Below, piece after piece: positions 35,623 through 44,809 of a stretch of 64,000 nt of DNA (its first letter is position 1; every line of letters begins with the position of its first letter). The stretch is taken from contig NZ_JACCFO010000001.1 of assembly GCF_013410565.1 (NCBI RefSeq), forward strand, positions 3,596,001 through 3,660,000, read 5' to 3'. The position numbers and the translations under genes are program-made. This DNA comes from Streptomonospora nanhaiensis (GTDB lineage Bacteria > Actinomycetota > Actinomycetes > Streptosporangiales > Streptosporangiaceae). The notes beneath the pieces were generated by a model, which did not search any database, was not told where the DNA came from, and saw only the letters and a program-made list of their open reading frames with translations.

Positions 35623-35964
35623 CTATGCGGGGCCATGCCCGCTGCTCGACGGCTCCGGAAGCTCCACACCCGCCCCCGCCGCGATGTCGCGCAGCGCCTG
35701 GACGTGGCGTTCGAACGCCTCGCGCCCCTGCGGGGTGAGGGCGAGGAACGTGCGCGGCCGGCGGCCGACGAACGTCTTGCGGACCCGCACATAGCCGGCT
35801 CCCTCCAGCGTGGAGAGCTGCTTGGACAGCGCGGAGTCGGAGACCTCGACGGTGTCGCGGAGGAACCGGAAGTCGGCCTCGTCGGCGGCGGCCAGCGCCG
35901 CCATGATCGAGAAGCGCACCGGCGCGTGGATGGTGTCGTCGAGGCGCGCGCGGGGATGGGTCAT
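35623..35964 (-). CDS. winged-helix transcriptional regulator
   Basis: The 113-residue protein has a winged helix: IHAPVRFSIMAALAAADEADFRFLRDTVEVSDSALSKQLSTLEGAGYVRVRKTFVGRRPRTFLALTPQGREAFERH. This matches the PadR/MarR-like one-domain regulators often encoded with a small membrane protein. ATG 35964 overlaps the stop of the membrane protein by four bases (ATGA). It probably regulates its own operon. Confidence 0.88.
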   Translation of the reverse strand: MTHPRARLDDTIHAPVRFSIMAALAAADEADFRFLRDTVEVSDSALSKQLSTLEGAGYVRVRKTFVGRRPRTFLALTPQGREAFERHVQALRDIAAGAGVELPEPSSSGHGPA

Positions 35965-36389
35965 GCCCGCGGCTCCGCCGTGCGCGCCAGGGTGTACAGC
36001 GCCGCCGCGAACGGCGGGAGGGCGCAGACCAGGGCCCCGGGAACCCACCACGCCGCCGATCCGGGGAACGCCGTGGCGCCCACCACCAGGACGGCGACGT
36101 AGGCGGCCGACCAGAACCCCATGGAGGTCAGGTGGACGGCGGCGTGCCGCCGCGGGCTCATGGGCCGGCGCAGGCAGTAGACCGTGAGCGCGGCGAAGCC
36201 CGCGACCGCCAGGGGCGTGGCCACGACGGCGCCCATCGGAGAGGGCCACAGGCCCACGGCGAGTACGAGCGCCACGGTGATCACCCCGAACCCGGCCGAG
36301 TAGCCGGCGTACCAGCGCCCGCGGCGCCGCACGCGCTCGGTGATGTCCTGCGCCGCCACCAGGGCTTCGAGTGCTTCTTCGCGCCGCAT
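35961..36389 (-). CDS. small four-helix membrane protein, partner of winged-helix regulator
   Basis: The 142-residue protein has an N-terminal cytoplasmic EEALEALVAAQDITERVRRR and four hydrophobic helices. No named family is certain. It resembles membrane partners co-encoded with one-domain regulators, perhaps as a signal-sensing or sequestering subunit. ATG 36389 follows GGGAGG. CCACT-CTGGCA-AGTGG at 36470-36485, about 80 bases upstream, is a possible operator. Confidence 0.7.
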   Translation of the reverse strand: MRREEALEALVAAQDITERVRRRGRWYAGYSAGFGVITVALVLAVGLWPSPMGAVVATPLAVAGFAALTVYCLRRPMSPRRHAAVHLTSMGFWSAAYVAVLVVGATAFPGSAAWWVPGALVCALPPFAAALYTLARTAEPRA

Positions 36390-36514
36390 GCGACCTCCCT
36401 GCCGGTGGAGTGGGCGGAGCGGCGGCCCGGCCGACCGGTCGCTCCACAGGACAGCATGGCAACTACTTTCCACTCTGGCAAGTGGCTTCTCCACCCGCAA
36501 GGGTTCCACCTTTT

Positions 36515-36539
36515 AATTCGAACCGTATCGTCTCGAATT
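36515..36539. promoter_or_regulatory. operator-like inverted repeat upstream of the SDR
   Basis: AATTCGA (36515-36521) and TCGAATT (36533-36539) form a perfect 7-bp inverted repeat with an 11-base spacer, in an AT-rich island 81 bases before the SDR start. Spacing suggests a dimeric regulator. Confidence 0.5.
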
Positions 36540-36619
36540 CGGCTAGCATGGGCCGCGCGGGTCCGGCCCGCCTCCGCGGCGGCCGGCGCCCCCTCCTTCC
36601 CCGACCCAAGGGACCACGC

Positions 36620-37455
36620 ATGGCCAACGCACCCACCGTGCTCATCACCGGGGCCACCGACGGCCTCGGCCGGGCCCTCGCCCACCGCCTGGCGCGCGAC
36701 GGCGCCGCCCTGCTCCTGCACGGCCGCGACCCCGACCGCCTCGCCCGCACCGCCGCCGAGGTCGGCGCCTCCCACCCCGCGGGCGCGGCACCCGCCACCT
36801 TCCGCGCCGACCTCGCCGACCTTGCGCAGGCCCGCCGGCTCGCGGCCGAGGTGCGCGAGCACACCGACCGCCTCGACGTCCTGGTCAGCAACGCGGGGAT
36901 CGGCGCGGGCGAACCCGACGGCCGCGACCGCCGCACCAGCGCCGACGGCCACGAACTCCGCTTCGCCGTGAACTATTTGGCGGGGTTCGCGCTCACCCTC
37001 GACCTGCTGCCCCTGCTGCGCGCCTCGGCGCCCGCCCGCGTCGTCAACGTCACCTCGCTGGGCCAGCACGCCCTGGACTTCGACGACCTCATGCTGGAGC
37101 GCGGCTACCACGGCATCCGGCCTACGGCCAGAGCAAGCTGGCCCAGATCATGTCGGGCATCGAGTTCGCGCGCCGCGTCCCGGCCGAGGAGGTCACCTTC
37201 AACAGCCTCCACCCCTCCACCTACATGCCGACCAAGATGGTCCTCACCGAACTCGGCCACCACGTCGACACCCTGGAGGCGGGCGTCGAGGCCACGTACC
37301 GGCTGGTCACCGACCCGGACCTGGCGAACACGACCGGCGCGTTCTTCGACCGCACCCGCCCGGCCCGTCCCGACCCCCAGGCCCAGGACCCCGCGGCCCG
37401 CGCCCAACTGTGGCGGCGCAGCCTCGACCTGGTCGGCCACCCGGGCATCGACTGA
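36620..37455 (+). pseudogene. SDR gene with single-base frameshift
   Basis: The sequence encodes a complete SDR only if one base is added near 37119-37121. Frame 1 gives LITGATDGLGRALAHRLARDG, VLVSNAGIG and VNVTSLGQH, then breaks at GYHGIR. Frame 2 continues with the catalytic site, to be read AYGQSKLAQIMSGIEFARRV, and ends at 37455. The missing base lies in CCGG-CCTAC, expected CCGGGCCTAC, exactly before the Tyr-X3-Lys site. The restored protein would be 278 residues. It may be a real mutation or a sequencing error in a GC run. ATG 36620 follows AAGGGA. Confidence 0.8.
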
Positions 37456-37521
37456 CCCGAGCGGCGGCCCGCCGGCGAGCCGCCGCGGGCGGGCCGCCCG
37501 CCACCCCCTCCCGCGCGTACC

Positions 37522-37533
37522 TACCAGTCGGTA
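37522..37533. promoter_or_regulatory. TACC-N4-GGTA operator-like site before acyl-CoA ligase
   Basis: TACCAGTCGGTA is a TetR-type palindrome of the kind bound by FadR/KstR-like regulators of lipid metabolism. It lies 60 bases upstream of the acyl-CoA ligase start. Confidence 0.5.
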
Positions 37534-37592
37534 TCCTTCTCTGCCACTATGGCACTCGACACACCCCGTGCCGTACGGAGGAGGGACCCCCC

Positions 37593-39134
37593 ATGCTCAA
37601 CCTCGCCGTCCTGCTGGAGGACAGCGCCCGCAACAACCCCGACCGCGTCGCCCTCGTCCAGGGCGACCTGCGCGTCCCCTACGCCATGCTCGACGCGCTG
37701 GCCAACCAGGTGGCCAACCTGCTGGTGGCGCGCGGCGTCGGCCCCGGCGACAAGGTCGCGCTGGCGTGTCCGAACCTGCCCTACTTCCCGGCCGTCTACT
37801 TCGGCGCGCTCAAGGCGGGCGCGGTGGTGGTCCCGCTCAACGTGCTGTCGCAGGCCCGCGAGATCGCCTACTTCCTGGAGGACTCCGACGCCAAGGCGCT
37901 GTTCTGCTTCGAGGGCACGCCCGAACTGCCCCTGGGCCGGCGCGGCAAAGAGGCGTTCGACGCCGCGCCCAAGACCGAGCACTTCCTCGTGCTCCCGGCC
38001 GCGCCGCTGGCCACCGAGTCCTCCATCGAGGGCGCGGAGACCCTGTGGGCCGCCCTCGACGGCGTCTCCGACCGGTTCGAGTCCGTGCAGACCCGCGCCG
38101 ACGACACCGCCGTCATCCTCTACACCAGCGGCACCACCGGCCGCCCCAAGGGCGCCGAGCTGACGCACCAGAACATGCTGATGAACGCGATCGTCTCCGA
38201 CGAGATGACCGAGCGCTCCCCCGAGGGCGACGTCACCCTCTCGGTGCTGCCGATGTTCCACTCCTTCGGGCAGAGCTCGGTGATGAACGTCGCCGTGCGC
38301 CGCGCCGGGACGCTGGTGCTGATGCCGCGCTTCGAGCCGGCCGAGGCGGTGGAGCTGATGCGCCGGGAGAAGGTCACGATCTTCGCCGGGGTGCCCACCA
38401 TGTACTGGGCGATGCTGTCGGCGGTGCGCGCCGGCGGCCTGGAGGTGCCCACCACCCTGCGCACGGCGGTATCGGGCGGCTCGGCCATGCCGCTGGAGGT
38501 GCTCAAGGACTTCGAGGCGACGTTCGGCGTGCGGATCCTGGAGGGCTACGGCCTGTCCGAGACCGCGCCCACGGCCAGCTTCAACCAGCCGCACCGGCCC
38601 ACCAAGCCGGGCTCGATCGGGTTCCCCATCTGGGGCGTGCAGATGAAGCTGATCGACCACGACTGGAACACGGTCGAGGGCGAGGGCCCCGGCGAGATCG
38701 CCGTGCGCGGCCACAACGTGATGAAGGGCTACTACAACCGGCCCGAGGCCACGGCCGAGGTGATACGCGACGGCTGGTTCCGCACCGGCGACATCGCCCG
38801 GCGCGACTCCGACGGCTACTACTACATCATCGACCGCGCCAAGGACCTCATCATCCGGGGCGGGTTCAACGTCTACCCGCGCGAGGTCGAGGAGGTCCTG
38901 ATGACCCACGAGGCGGTCTCGCTCGCGGCGGTCGTGGGGGTGCCGCACGAGACCCACGGCGAGGAGGTCAAGGCGTTCGTGGTGCGCGAGCCCGGCGCCG
39001 CCATCACCGAGGAGGAGCTGGTGGCGTGGTGCCGGGAGGCCATGGCCGCCTTCAAGTACCCGCGGATCGTGGAGTTCCGCGACGAGTTGCCGATGAACGC
39101 CACCGGCAAGATCCTCAAGCGGGAACTGCGCTAG
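37593..39134 (+). CDS. long-chain fatty acid-CoA ligase (AMP-binding)
   Basis: The 513-residue protein activates a carboxylic acid as acyl-AMP and then acyl-CoA. It has the AMP-binding loop YTSGTTGRPKGAELTHQN near residue 180, the A5 motif GYGLSETAP, the A7/A8 motifs RTGDIARRDSDGYYYIIDRAKDLIIRGGFNVYP and the catalytic lysine motif NATGKILKREL at the C-terminus. Length fits medium/long-chain ligases. ATG 37593 follows GGAGGAGGG. It lies 137 bases downstream of the broken SDR and converges on a TetR gene. Confidence 0.93.
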   Translation: MLNLAVLLEDSARNNPDRVALVQGDLRVPYAMLDALANQVANLLVARGVGPGDKVALACPNLPYFPAVYFGALKAGAVVVPLNVLSQAREIAYFLEDSDAKALFCFEGTPELPLGRRGKEAFDAAPKTEHFLVLPAAPLATESSIEGAETLWAALDGVSDRFESVQTRADDTAVILYTSGTTGRPKGAELTHQNMLMNAIVSDEMTERSPEGDVTLSVLPMFHSFGQSSVMNVAVRRAGTLVLMPRFEPAEAVELMRREKVTIFAGVPTMYWAMLSAVRAGGLEVPTTLRTAVSGGSAMPLEVLKDFEATFGVRILEGYGLSETAPTASFNQPHRPTKPGSIGFPIWGVQMKLIDHDWNTVEGEGPGEIAVRGHNVMKGYYNRPEATAEVIRDGWFRTGDIARRDSDGYYYIIDRAKDLIIRGGFNVYPREVEEVLMTHEAVSLAAVVGVPHETHGEEVKAFVVREPGAAITEEELVAWCREAMAAFKYPRIVEFRDELPMNATGKILKRELR

Positions 39135-39164
39135 CGGCGGCACGCGCGGCGGCGCCGGCCGGCC

Positions 39165-39809
39165 TCACGCCGACGGCGCCGCGTCCAGCCCCGCGATGAC
39201 GACGTCCAGCCCGGCCTCGAACTCCGCGCCGGGGTCGCTGCCCGACGCCGCGGCCGCGGCGTCGATCAGCCGCGGGAACCGCTCGGGGGGCAGCGCGCGC
39301 ACCCGGTCGGTGATCTCCGCGACGCTCTCGCCGCGGCCGGCCGACAGCGGACCGGCCAGCTCCGCCTGGGCGAACCCCATGACGTAGCCGGTGACCACGC
39401 GCAGGCCCACGAGCAGATCCCGCCCCGTCCGCCCGCCGCGCGCCAGCGCGTCCAGCAGCGCCTCGCCCTGGAGCAGGGTGGGCTCGTCGAAGGTGCGGCG
39501 GGTGAGGATCAGCGGGATCACGTCGGGGTGCGCCCGCACCGACCGCCACGTCGCCCGCGCCAGGGCCCGCACGTCGGCGCGCCAGTCGTCGCTGGGCACG
39601 CCCTCGCAGACCGCCTCGGCCATGACCGCCTCGACGAGCAGGGCCTCCAGCCCCTCGCGCCCCTCGACGTAGTTGTAGAGGGTCATCGCCCCGGTCCCCA
39701 GCGCCGCCGCCAGGGAGCGCATGCTCAGGGCGTCCAGACCCTCGGCGTCGACCAGCGCCAGGGCCGCCTCCTGGAGCCGGGCCCGGCTGAACCTGCGCGG
39801 TGCGGGCAT
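39165..39809 (-). CDS. TetR-family regulator
   Basis: The 214-residue protein has an N-terminal HTH (RLQEAALALVDAEGLDALSMRSLAAALGTGAMTLYNYVEGREGLEALL) and a C-terminal domain of the TetR_C_1 type. ATG 39809 follows AAGGGG at six bases; GTG 39815 abuts it. It is divergent from the hemerythrin gene with an inverted repeat between, so it probably controls both. Confidence 0.88.
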   Translation of the reverse strand: MPAPRRFSRARLQEAALALVDAEGLDALSMRSLAAALGTGAMTLYNYVEGREGLEALLVEAVMAEAVCEGVPSDDWRADVRALARATWRSVRAHPDVIPLILTRRTFDEPTLLQGEALLDALARGGRTGRDLLVGLRVVTGYVMGFAQAELAGPLSAGRGESVAEITDRVRALPPERFPRLIDAAAAASGSDPGAEFEAGLDVVIAGLDAAPSA

Positions 39810-39825
39810 GGCCACCCCCTTGACT

Positions 39826-39840
39826 ACGTACGTCGTACGT
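39826..39840. promoter_or_regulatory. ACGTACG-T-CGTACGT operator between TetR and hemerythrin
   Basis: A perfect 7-bp inverted repeat with a one-base centre lies 16 bases upstream of the tetR start. A second, weaker GTAC-ACC-GTAC element follows near 39861-39871, closer to the hemerythrin gene. Confidence 0.6.
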
Positions 39841-39905
39841 GTTGAACTACGAACTCTTCACGTACACCGTACCGAAAAGGCCGCGGCCTTGGACAGGGAG
39901 CACCC

Positions 39906-40424
39906 ATGGCAGACCGACCCGCCGACGGCACCGCACAGCGCCTCGTGGCGTGGGGCGACGAACTGGTCCGACTGCACGACGGCTTCCGACGGGACCTCGC
40001 GGCCCTGCGCGAGGACGCCGACCGGCTCCGCCGCGGCCTGGCACCGCGCGGACGCGGCGCGCCGCCGCTCGCCGAGCAGCTGCGCGGCCACTGCCTCGCC
40101 TTCTGCGACCGGCTGCACGAGCACCACGGCGAGGAGGACACCGCGCTGTTCCCCGCCCTGGGCGCCGACTTCCCCGAGCTGACCGCCGCCCTGGAGCGGC
40201 TGCGCCGCGAGCACGCCGTGGTGGCGCGGCTGCTCGCCCGAATCCGCGCCGCGGTCGCCGAACTGGAGGACGGCCCCGACCATGACGGCCCCGACGGCGG
40301 GCGCACCGCCCGCCTCGCCGACGACCTCGACCGCCTCTCGGCCGAACTGACCGCCCACCTGGACTACGAGGAGGCCCAACTCGTCCCGGTGCTCAACCGG
40401 CTCACCACCCTGCCGGGGCACTGA
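39906..40424 (+). CDS. hemerythrin-like domain protein
   Basis: The 172-residue four-helix protein has the hemerythrin pattern of metal-binding residues: His in VRLHDGF, CLAFCDRLHEHHGEEDTALFPAL, LRREHAVVARLL and AHLDYEEAQLVPVL. It probably binds a di-iron centre that senses or stores O2, NO or iron. Divergent from tetR (39165-39809); the shared palindrome suggests it is repressed. ATG 39906 follows GGGAG. Confidence 0.88.
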   Translation: MADRPADGTAQRLVAWGDELVRLHDGFRRDLAALREDADRLRRGLAPRGRGAPPLAEQLRGHCLAFCDRLHEHHGEEDTALFPALGADFPELTAALERLRREHAVVARLLARIRAAVAELEDGPDHDGPDGGRTARLADDLDRLSAELTAHLDYEEAQLVPVLNRLTTLPGH

Positions 40425-40435
40425 CCCCCGGCGCC

Positions 40436-41149
40436 TCAGCCCTGGGGGAACCGGGGGAAGAGGTCGGGGCGGTGGTGGCGCGCCGCGCGCAGCAGCGGGT
40501 TGTCGGGACCGGCGGCGCCCGCCGCGCCGAACCCCACGGCCACCAGGAAGCGGCCGGTGGCGAGGTCGCGCGGCTGGGCGGCCAGGCGGCGGCGCACGAA
40601 GCGCGGGGCGCGGGCCGGGACCACCCGCTCGCCCCAGCCGATCAGGCCGCGGGAGCGGAACTCCGGCGCCCGCACCACCGGGGCGCCCGGATCGGCGCGG
40701 TCGCCCAGGCGCACACCCCGGGCCGGGCTGAAGCGGTCCACCACGGTGTCGACCGCGACCACGTCGGTCCAGGCCAGCCGCACCTCGAACCCCAGGCTGT
40801 CGCGCAGCTCCACGCCCCGGGGCGACACCACCACGGCGGTACCGGTGAACATGCGCCGCAGCTTCCACACCAGGTGGGCCGCCATCGGCACCACCACCAG
40901 CAGGCCCACCGCGATCCCGCCGGCCGTGCCGGTGCCCTCGGCGGCGGTCTCGAAGAACACGGCGCCCAGCAGCAGCACGACCACGAACAGCGCGGCCAGC
41001 AGCGGCAGGTAGCCCAGCAGGAACCGCAGGTAGTCGGCAGCCCCGGCGCTCGGCCGCAGGACCTGGGCGCCGGCCTGGCCGGGCACCGGCCAGCCGCCCG
41101 GCGCGGGCCGCCAGATAGGGCCGGGTGCGCCGTGGGAGAACGGAGGCAT
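40436..41149 (-). CDS. membrane protein with PH-like (bPH) domain
   Basis: The 237-residue protein has a Pro-rich start, two membrane helices (about 42-65 and 75-98), then a beta-rich part (GTAVVVSPRGVELRDSLGFEVRLAWTDVVAVDTVV) typical of bacterial PH domains. Role unknown. The ATG start at 41149 lacks a Shine-Dalgarno; TAGGCT lies seven bases before it. It ends 11 bases from the hemerythrin stop, convergent. Confidence 0.7.
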   Translation of the reverse strand: MPPFSHGAPGPIWRPAPGGWPVPGQAGAQVLRPSAGAADYLRFLLGYLPLLAALFVVVLLLGAVFFETAAEGTGTAGGIAVGLLVVVPMAAHLVWKLRRMFTGTAVVVSPRGVELRDSLGFEVRLAWTDVVAVDTVVDRFSPARGVRLGDRADPGAPVVRAPEFRSRGLIGWGERVVPARAPRFVRRRLAAQPRDLATGRFLVAVGFGAAGAAGPDNPLLRAARHHRPDLFPRFPQG

Positions 41150-41589
41150 GGGGGGCAGCCTACCCCGCGCCGCCCCGGCCGCCCGGGAGCGGGAACGCCG
41201 CGGGGACCGGTCCCAGACCGCCTGGGCCCGGGACCGGTTCGCGACCGGCGCGGGCGCGCCCTCCCCTCACCGGCGGCCCCACCGGTCCGTCCTCGCGCCC
41301 GGCTCCCGAGGGCGCCGTTCGAAAGTGTCGGCGCCCGGGGTGGAGCAAGTTGATATCGGCGGCCGCGCGCGTGTCAAGGCCCCCAACGCCGGTGACCGGG
41401 GGTAACAGGGCCGCGGGCCGCCGCGCGGAGGCCCTCCGGCGCCGCGGCCGGTGCGGCGCGGCGGCCGCGCGCCGCACCGCCCCGCGCACCGGCGCGCTTG
41501 ACAATCCGCCCGTACTTCGCGAATGCTCGCGGCTCAACCGATGCCGCGCGGGACGGCACGCACCCCCCGCACTCCGTTCGGAGGTCCCC
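41150..41589. promoter_or_regulatory. divergent intergenic region with TTGACA promoter
   Basis: TTGACA at 41498-41503 followed after about 18 bases by AATGCT (near 41522) is the best -35/-10 pair of the window and points to the gene at 41590. The rest of this 440-base stretch is GC-rich and shows nothing recognisable. Confidence 0.45.
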
Positions 41590-42327
41590 GTGCAAGACCT
41601 GCTGCTCGTCCTGACGGGCGCCGCGGTCAGCCTCGTCACCAGCGTCGTGGTGACCTGGCTGCAGGCGCGGCACGTCCGCCGGGGCGAGGTCCGGATCGCC
41701 ACCCGCGACTCCACGCGCCGGCTCACCAGCCTGTTCATCGCCGAACGCGAGGCCGCCGACGCCGACGGCGCCGAGCCCACCGACGCCCTCGCCGAGGCCG
41801 AGGTGATGTGCGTGGCCATCGCCGACCGCCGCACGCGCGAGCGGATGCGCGCCCTGGTCCGGCTGATGCGCGAGATCCGGCTGCCCGAACTGCAGCGGCT
41901 CAGCGGCGTGACGCCGGCCCTGGGCCGGCGGGCGCTGTGCGACCACGCGCTGGAGGTGCTGGGCGCGCACTTCCGCGGCGAGCGGCTGCCCGCCGTGCCC
42001 GCCTCGGTGCAGCGGATGCTCGACGTGGAGGACGAGGCGCTGAACATCCACGCCGGAGGCGGCCGGGCGGCCGCCGCCGACGACACCGGCGCCGCACCGG
42101 CCATCGCCGCCAAGACCGGCCCGATCGCCGTCCCCGAGAGCGGGCCCGCCGCCGAGGAGCCCGCCGCCCCCGCACCGCGCGGACGCATCCGGCGCAAGCC
42201 GCGCGCCGAGGACGGCAAGGGCGAGACCGCGGCCGAGCCCGCCAAGCCCGCCCGGCGGTCCAAGGCCAAGGCGGCCGCCGAGCCGGACACCGAGGACGAC
42301 GCCCACAGCGCGTTCTGGAACGACTAG
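41590..42327 (+). CDS. membrane-anchored hypothetical protein
   Basis: The 245-residue protein has one N-terminal membrane helix (about 2-24, VQDLLLVLTGAAVSLVTSVVVTWLQARHV), a helical cytoplasmic domain to about residue 155 and an Ala/Pro/Lys-rich disordered tail ending HSAFWND. No family is recognised. GTG 41590 follows GGAGG. It is transcribed from the TTGACA promoter at 41498. Confidence 0.65.
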   Translation: MQDLLLVLTGAAVSLVTSVVVTWLQARHVRRGEVRIATRDSTRRLTSLFIAEREAADADGAEPTDALAEAEVMCVAIADRRTRERMRALVRLMREIRLPELQRLSGVTPALGRRALCDHALEVLGAHFRGERLPAVPASVQRMLDVEDEALNIHAGGGRAAAADDTGAAPAIAAKTGPIAVPESGPAAEEPAAPAPRGRIRRKPRAEDGKGETAAEPAKPARRSKAKAAAEPDTEDDAHSAFWND

Positions 42328-42338
42328 CCGCGCGCGAG

Positions 42339-42369
42339 GGCGGCCCCGGTGCCGGGCACCGGGGCCGCC
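42339..42369. terminator. bidirectional hairpin
   Basis: A 15-bp perfect stem, GGCGGCCCCGGTGCC (42339-42353) / GGCACCGGGGCCGCC (42355-42369), lies between convergent genes, 12 bases after one stop and 21 before the other. It probably ends both transcripts. Confidence 0.7.
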
Positions 42370-42390
42370 GCCGTGTTCACGCGGAGAGGG

Positions 42391-43521
42391 TCAGCCCCTG
42401 ACGAGGGTCAGGCCCCACCGCTGGAGGATCGGGTTGACCTCCTGGTAGTAGGTGGTGCCGCCGGTCCGGCAGTTGCCGGAGCCGCCGGAGGTCACACCCT
42501 GGGCCTGGCTGCCGCTGACCCAGGAGCCGCCGGAGTCGCCCGGCTCGGCGCAGACGTTGGTGCGGGTGAGTCCGCGCACGGTGCCCTGGGCGTAGACGAC
42601 CGTCTGGTTGCGGGCCTGGATGGTCCCGCAGCGCCAGCCCGTGGTGGAGCCGGAGCGGCAGATGGAGGAGCCGAGGGTGGCCTGGCTGGAACCGGTGACG
42701 GTCACCGTTCCGCCGGAGTAGTTGTTGACGCGGGGGGTGGGCGTCCAGTTGCTGGTGGCGGTGACGTAGCCCATGTCGCTGCCGGGGAACACCGAGCCGG
42801 AGAACCGGCCGGTACCGCCGTTGGCGCCGGTGGCCGTGGCGCCGGTGCTGCCGCAGTGGCCGGCGGTCACGAACCCGACGGTCACGGCGAACCCGATGGA
42901 GCACCGGGAGCTGTTGTTGATGTAGTAGGCGTTGCCGCCGATGATGTCGGCGAAGGTCTTGGGTGCCTCCGCGCTCTCCTCGATGCGCACCGCCTCGGGC
43001 GAGACTCCGGCCTCGGCGATCAGCGCCTCGCCGGCCGCCTCCTCGCCGCGCTCGACCGTCATGACGACGGTGTCGGCGGCGACGTCGACGTACCATCCGG
43101 TGACACCGGTGCCCGGCTTGGGCGCGGAGTCGTTGAGGTCGGCCACGACGGCGTCGAGGGCTCGCTCGCCGTGCTCGACCACCTCGGCCTGGGCTCCGGC
43201 GTCCTCGACGGCCTCCACCGCCGACGCGTCGGTGACCGAGACGGTGAGTTCGCCGGAGTCGCTGTCGAAGACCGCGCCGCCGAAGTCGGCGCCGAGGTCG
43301 GCCCGCAGCTCACGTTCGAGCGAGCGGGCGCGGTCCTCCTGCTGGAGCAGGGTCTGGGCCTCGGCGGCGGTCAGGCCGAGGTCGCTCTGCATGGCCGCGA
43401 ACTGCTGCGGGGCCGCGGTCGCGGGGGCGGGGTCGGCCGATGCCGCGGTGGTGGCGGCGGCGACGAGGCCGAGGGACAGGGTTACGCCGCCGATTGCCGT
43501 GATAAGGGGGGATTTTCGCAC
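42391..43521 (-). CDS. secreted S1 serine protease (streptogrisin/alpha-lytic type)
   Basis: The 376-residue prepro-protein has a signal peptide (1-29), a pro-domain needed for folding (about 30-190) and a mature domain starting ADIIGG (191). The triad is His222 (TAGHC), Asp249 (GSDMGYV) and Ser330 (GDSGGSW). The mature part is closely similar to Nocardiopsis alkaline proteases, including SSICRSGSTTGWRCGTIQAR and AQGVTSGGSGNCRTGGT. Such proteases degrade external protein. GTG 43521 follows AAGGAG at eight bases. Confidence 0.95.
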   Translation of the reverse strand: MRKSPLITAIGGVTLSLGLVAAATTAASADPAPATAAPQQFAAMQSDLGLTAAEAQTLLQQEDRARSLERELRADLGADFGGAVFDSDSGELTVSVTDASAVEAVEDAGAQAEVVEHGERALDAVVADLNDSAPKPGTGVTGWYVDVAADTVVMTVERGEEAAGEALIAEAGVSPEAVRIEESAEAPKTFADIIGGNAYYINNSSRCSIGFAVTVGFVTAGHCGSTGATATGANGGTGRFSGSVFPGSDMGYVTATSNWTPTPRVNNYSGGTVTVTGSSQATLGSSICRSGSTTGWRCGTIQARNQTVVYAQGTVRGLTRTNVCAEPGDSGGSWVSGSQAQGVTSGGSGNCRTGGTTYYQEVNPILQRWGLTLVRG

Positions 43522-44166
43522 GTGCCGTACTCCTTGAGCGGGGTGAACAAGGGAATAGGCGTGCCCGGGCGTGCATCCCGGTCACGAACCCCCGGCGGGC
43601 GGGGTCTTGTGGACCCGGACCCGCCGCATCCACCGAACCAACGGTGAATGACTCGAAACCCTAAGTGAAGATCACGCCCTGCGACAGACCAGCCACATAC
43701 CGGGAAATACCGGATCTCTCGCCCACGATGATCGACAGGGGGCATCAGGTCATCCGACGACAGCGGGTGACATGCCTCTTCACCAATGCGAAACAATGAA
43801 AAAACCGCTCATCTTCTCCGTTAAACCCAAATCCATGGCCGAAGACGGCCAATTCTCGGCGGGCCGGTAAGACGCCCGGAGACCAAACCAGGTATCCGGC
43901 GAGACGATCGCGGCCGCCCGGGCCGGTTCGGCTCGACACCGGCCCCGGCCCCCGCGCGGGCGGCCCGCGGCCCCGGCACGGGGCGCCTCCGGGGGCCCGG
44001 ACACCGGGGGCGACCGGGGTCCGCGCCGACCGCGGCACCCCGCCCCGGCGCCGTCCGCGCAGGTCAGGAGCGCCCGGCGGCCAGGAAACCGGCAAACCCA
44101 CGCATCCTACGACGCATTCGGGAAATAACCGTTCGTGATGGCATTCCAATCCGGAGGGGGACCATC
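43522..44166. other. 645-base gene-free region
   Basis: This region contains the protease promoter and the GlsB promoter. An AT-rich patch at 43665-43850 is conspicuous. A 24-codon frame (43796-43870, MKKPLIFSVKPKS...) has no ribosome binding site. No RNA gene is recognised. Confidence 0.5.
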
Positions 44167-44439
44167 ATGGAGATCATCCTCAGCATCATCAGCGCGCTGA
44201 TCATCGGTCTGATCATCGGTGTGCTGGCACGGCTCATCCTGCCGGGCAAGCAGAACATCTCGATCTGGCTCACCATCCTCGTGGGCATGGTGGCGGCCAT
44301 CATCGGCACGCTCATCGCGGGCCTGTTCGGCTACGCCGACACTCCCGGCGTCGACTGGTGGGAGCTGATCACCCAGCTCGTCCTGGCGATCATCGGCGTG
44401 GGCCTGGTGTCGGGGTTCTGGTCCCGCCCGCGGACCTGA
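44167..44439 (+). CDS. GlsB/YeaQ/YmgE-family membrane protein
   Basis: The 90-residue protein has three membrane helices (IILSIISALIIGLIIGVLARLILPG, ISIWLTILVGMVAAIIGTLIAGLFG, ITQLVLAIIGVGLVSGFW), matching the transglycosylase-associated GlsB family, often stress-induced; no catalytic residues are known. ATG 44167 follows GGAGGGGG. Confidence 0.88.
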   Translation: MEIILSIISALIIGLIIGVLARLILPGKQNISIWLTILVGMVAAIIGTLIAGLFGYADTPGVDWWELITQLVLAIIGVGLVSGFWSRPRT

Positions 44440-44809
44440 CGCGGCCCGCCGGCCACGCCGGCCGCGACCGGAACCCGGGGGACGCCGGAGCATCGCACCA
44501 CACCACCGCCCCGGGTTTCGGTCACGGGTAATCCCGCGAGAACAGTGGACGAATTCCCCCTGCCATAACCGGACACCACACCTGAAAGCCCCAGAAAACC
44601 CCGCGAGTCGCACGCGCGCTTCCGCGCGCGTTCTCGTAGGATCACCCCTGCACCGCGGCGGCCCCTTTCCCTTTCCGCCGCCCGCGGCCTCGCCCCGCGC
44701 GCGCTTTGCGCCGCCCCTTTCGCTGACACGCTGACACCGAACGCCAGCGCCTCCTGCCCCGCGCACGGCCCCTGACCGCGCGCCAGCCCTCCCGACGGGA
44801 AGACCGCGC
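44440..44809. other. intergenic region before the LCP gene
   Basis: This 370-base stretch is GC-rich, with short hairpins (for example GCGCGC-TTCC-GCGCGC near 44616). No gene is supported. It must hold the LCP promoter. Confidence 0.4.

Noticed and set aside
43796-43870. 24-residue peptide frame (MKKPLIFSVKPKS...)
   Set aside because: No ribosome binding site, no cysteines and no modifying enzyme nearby.
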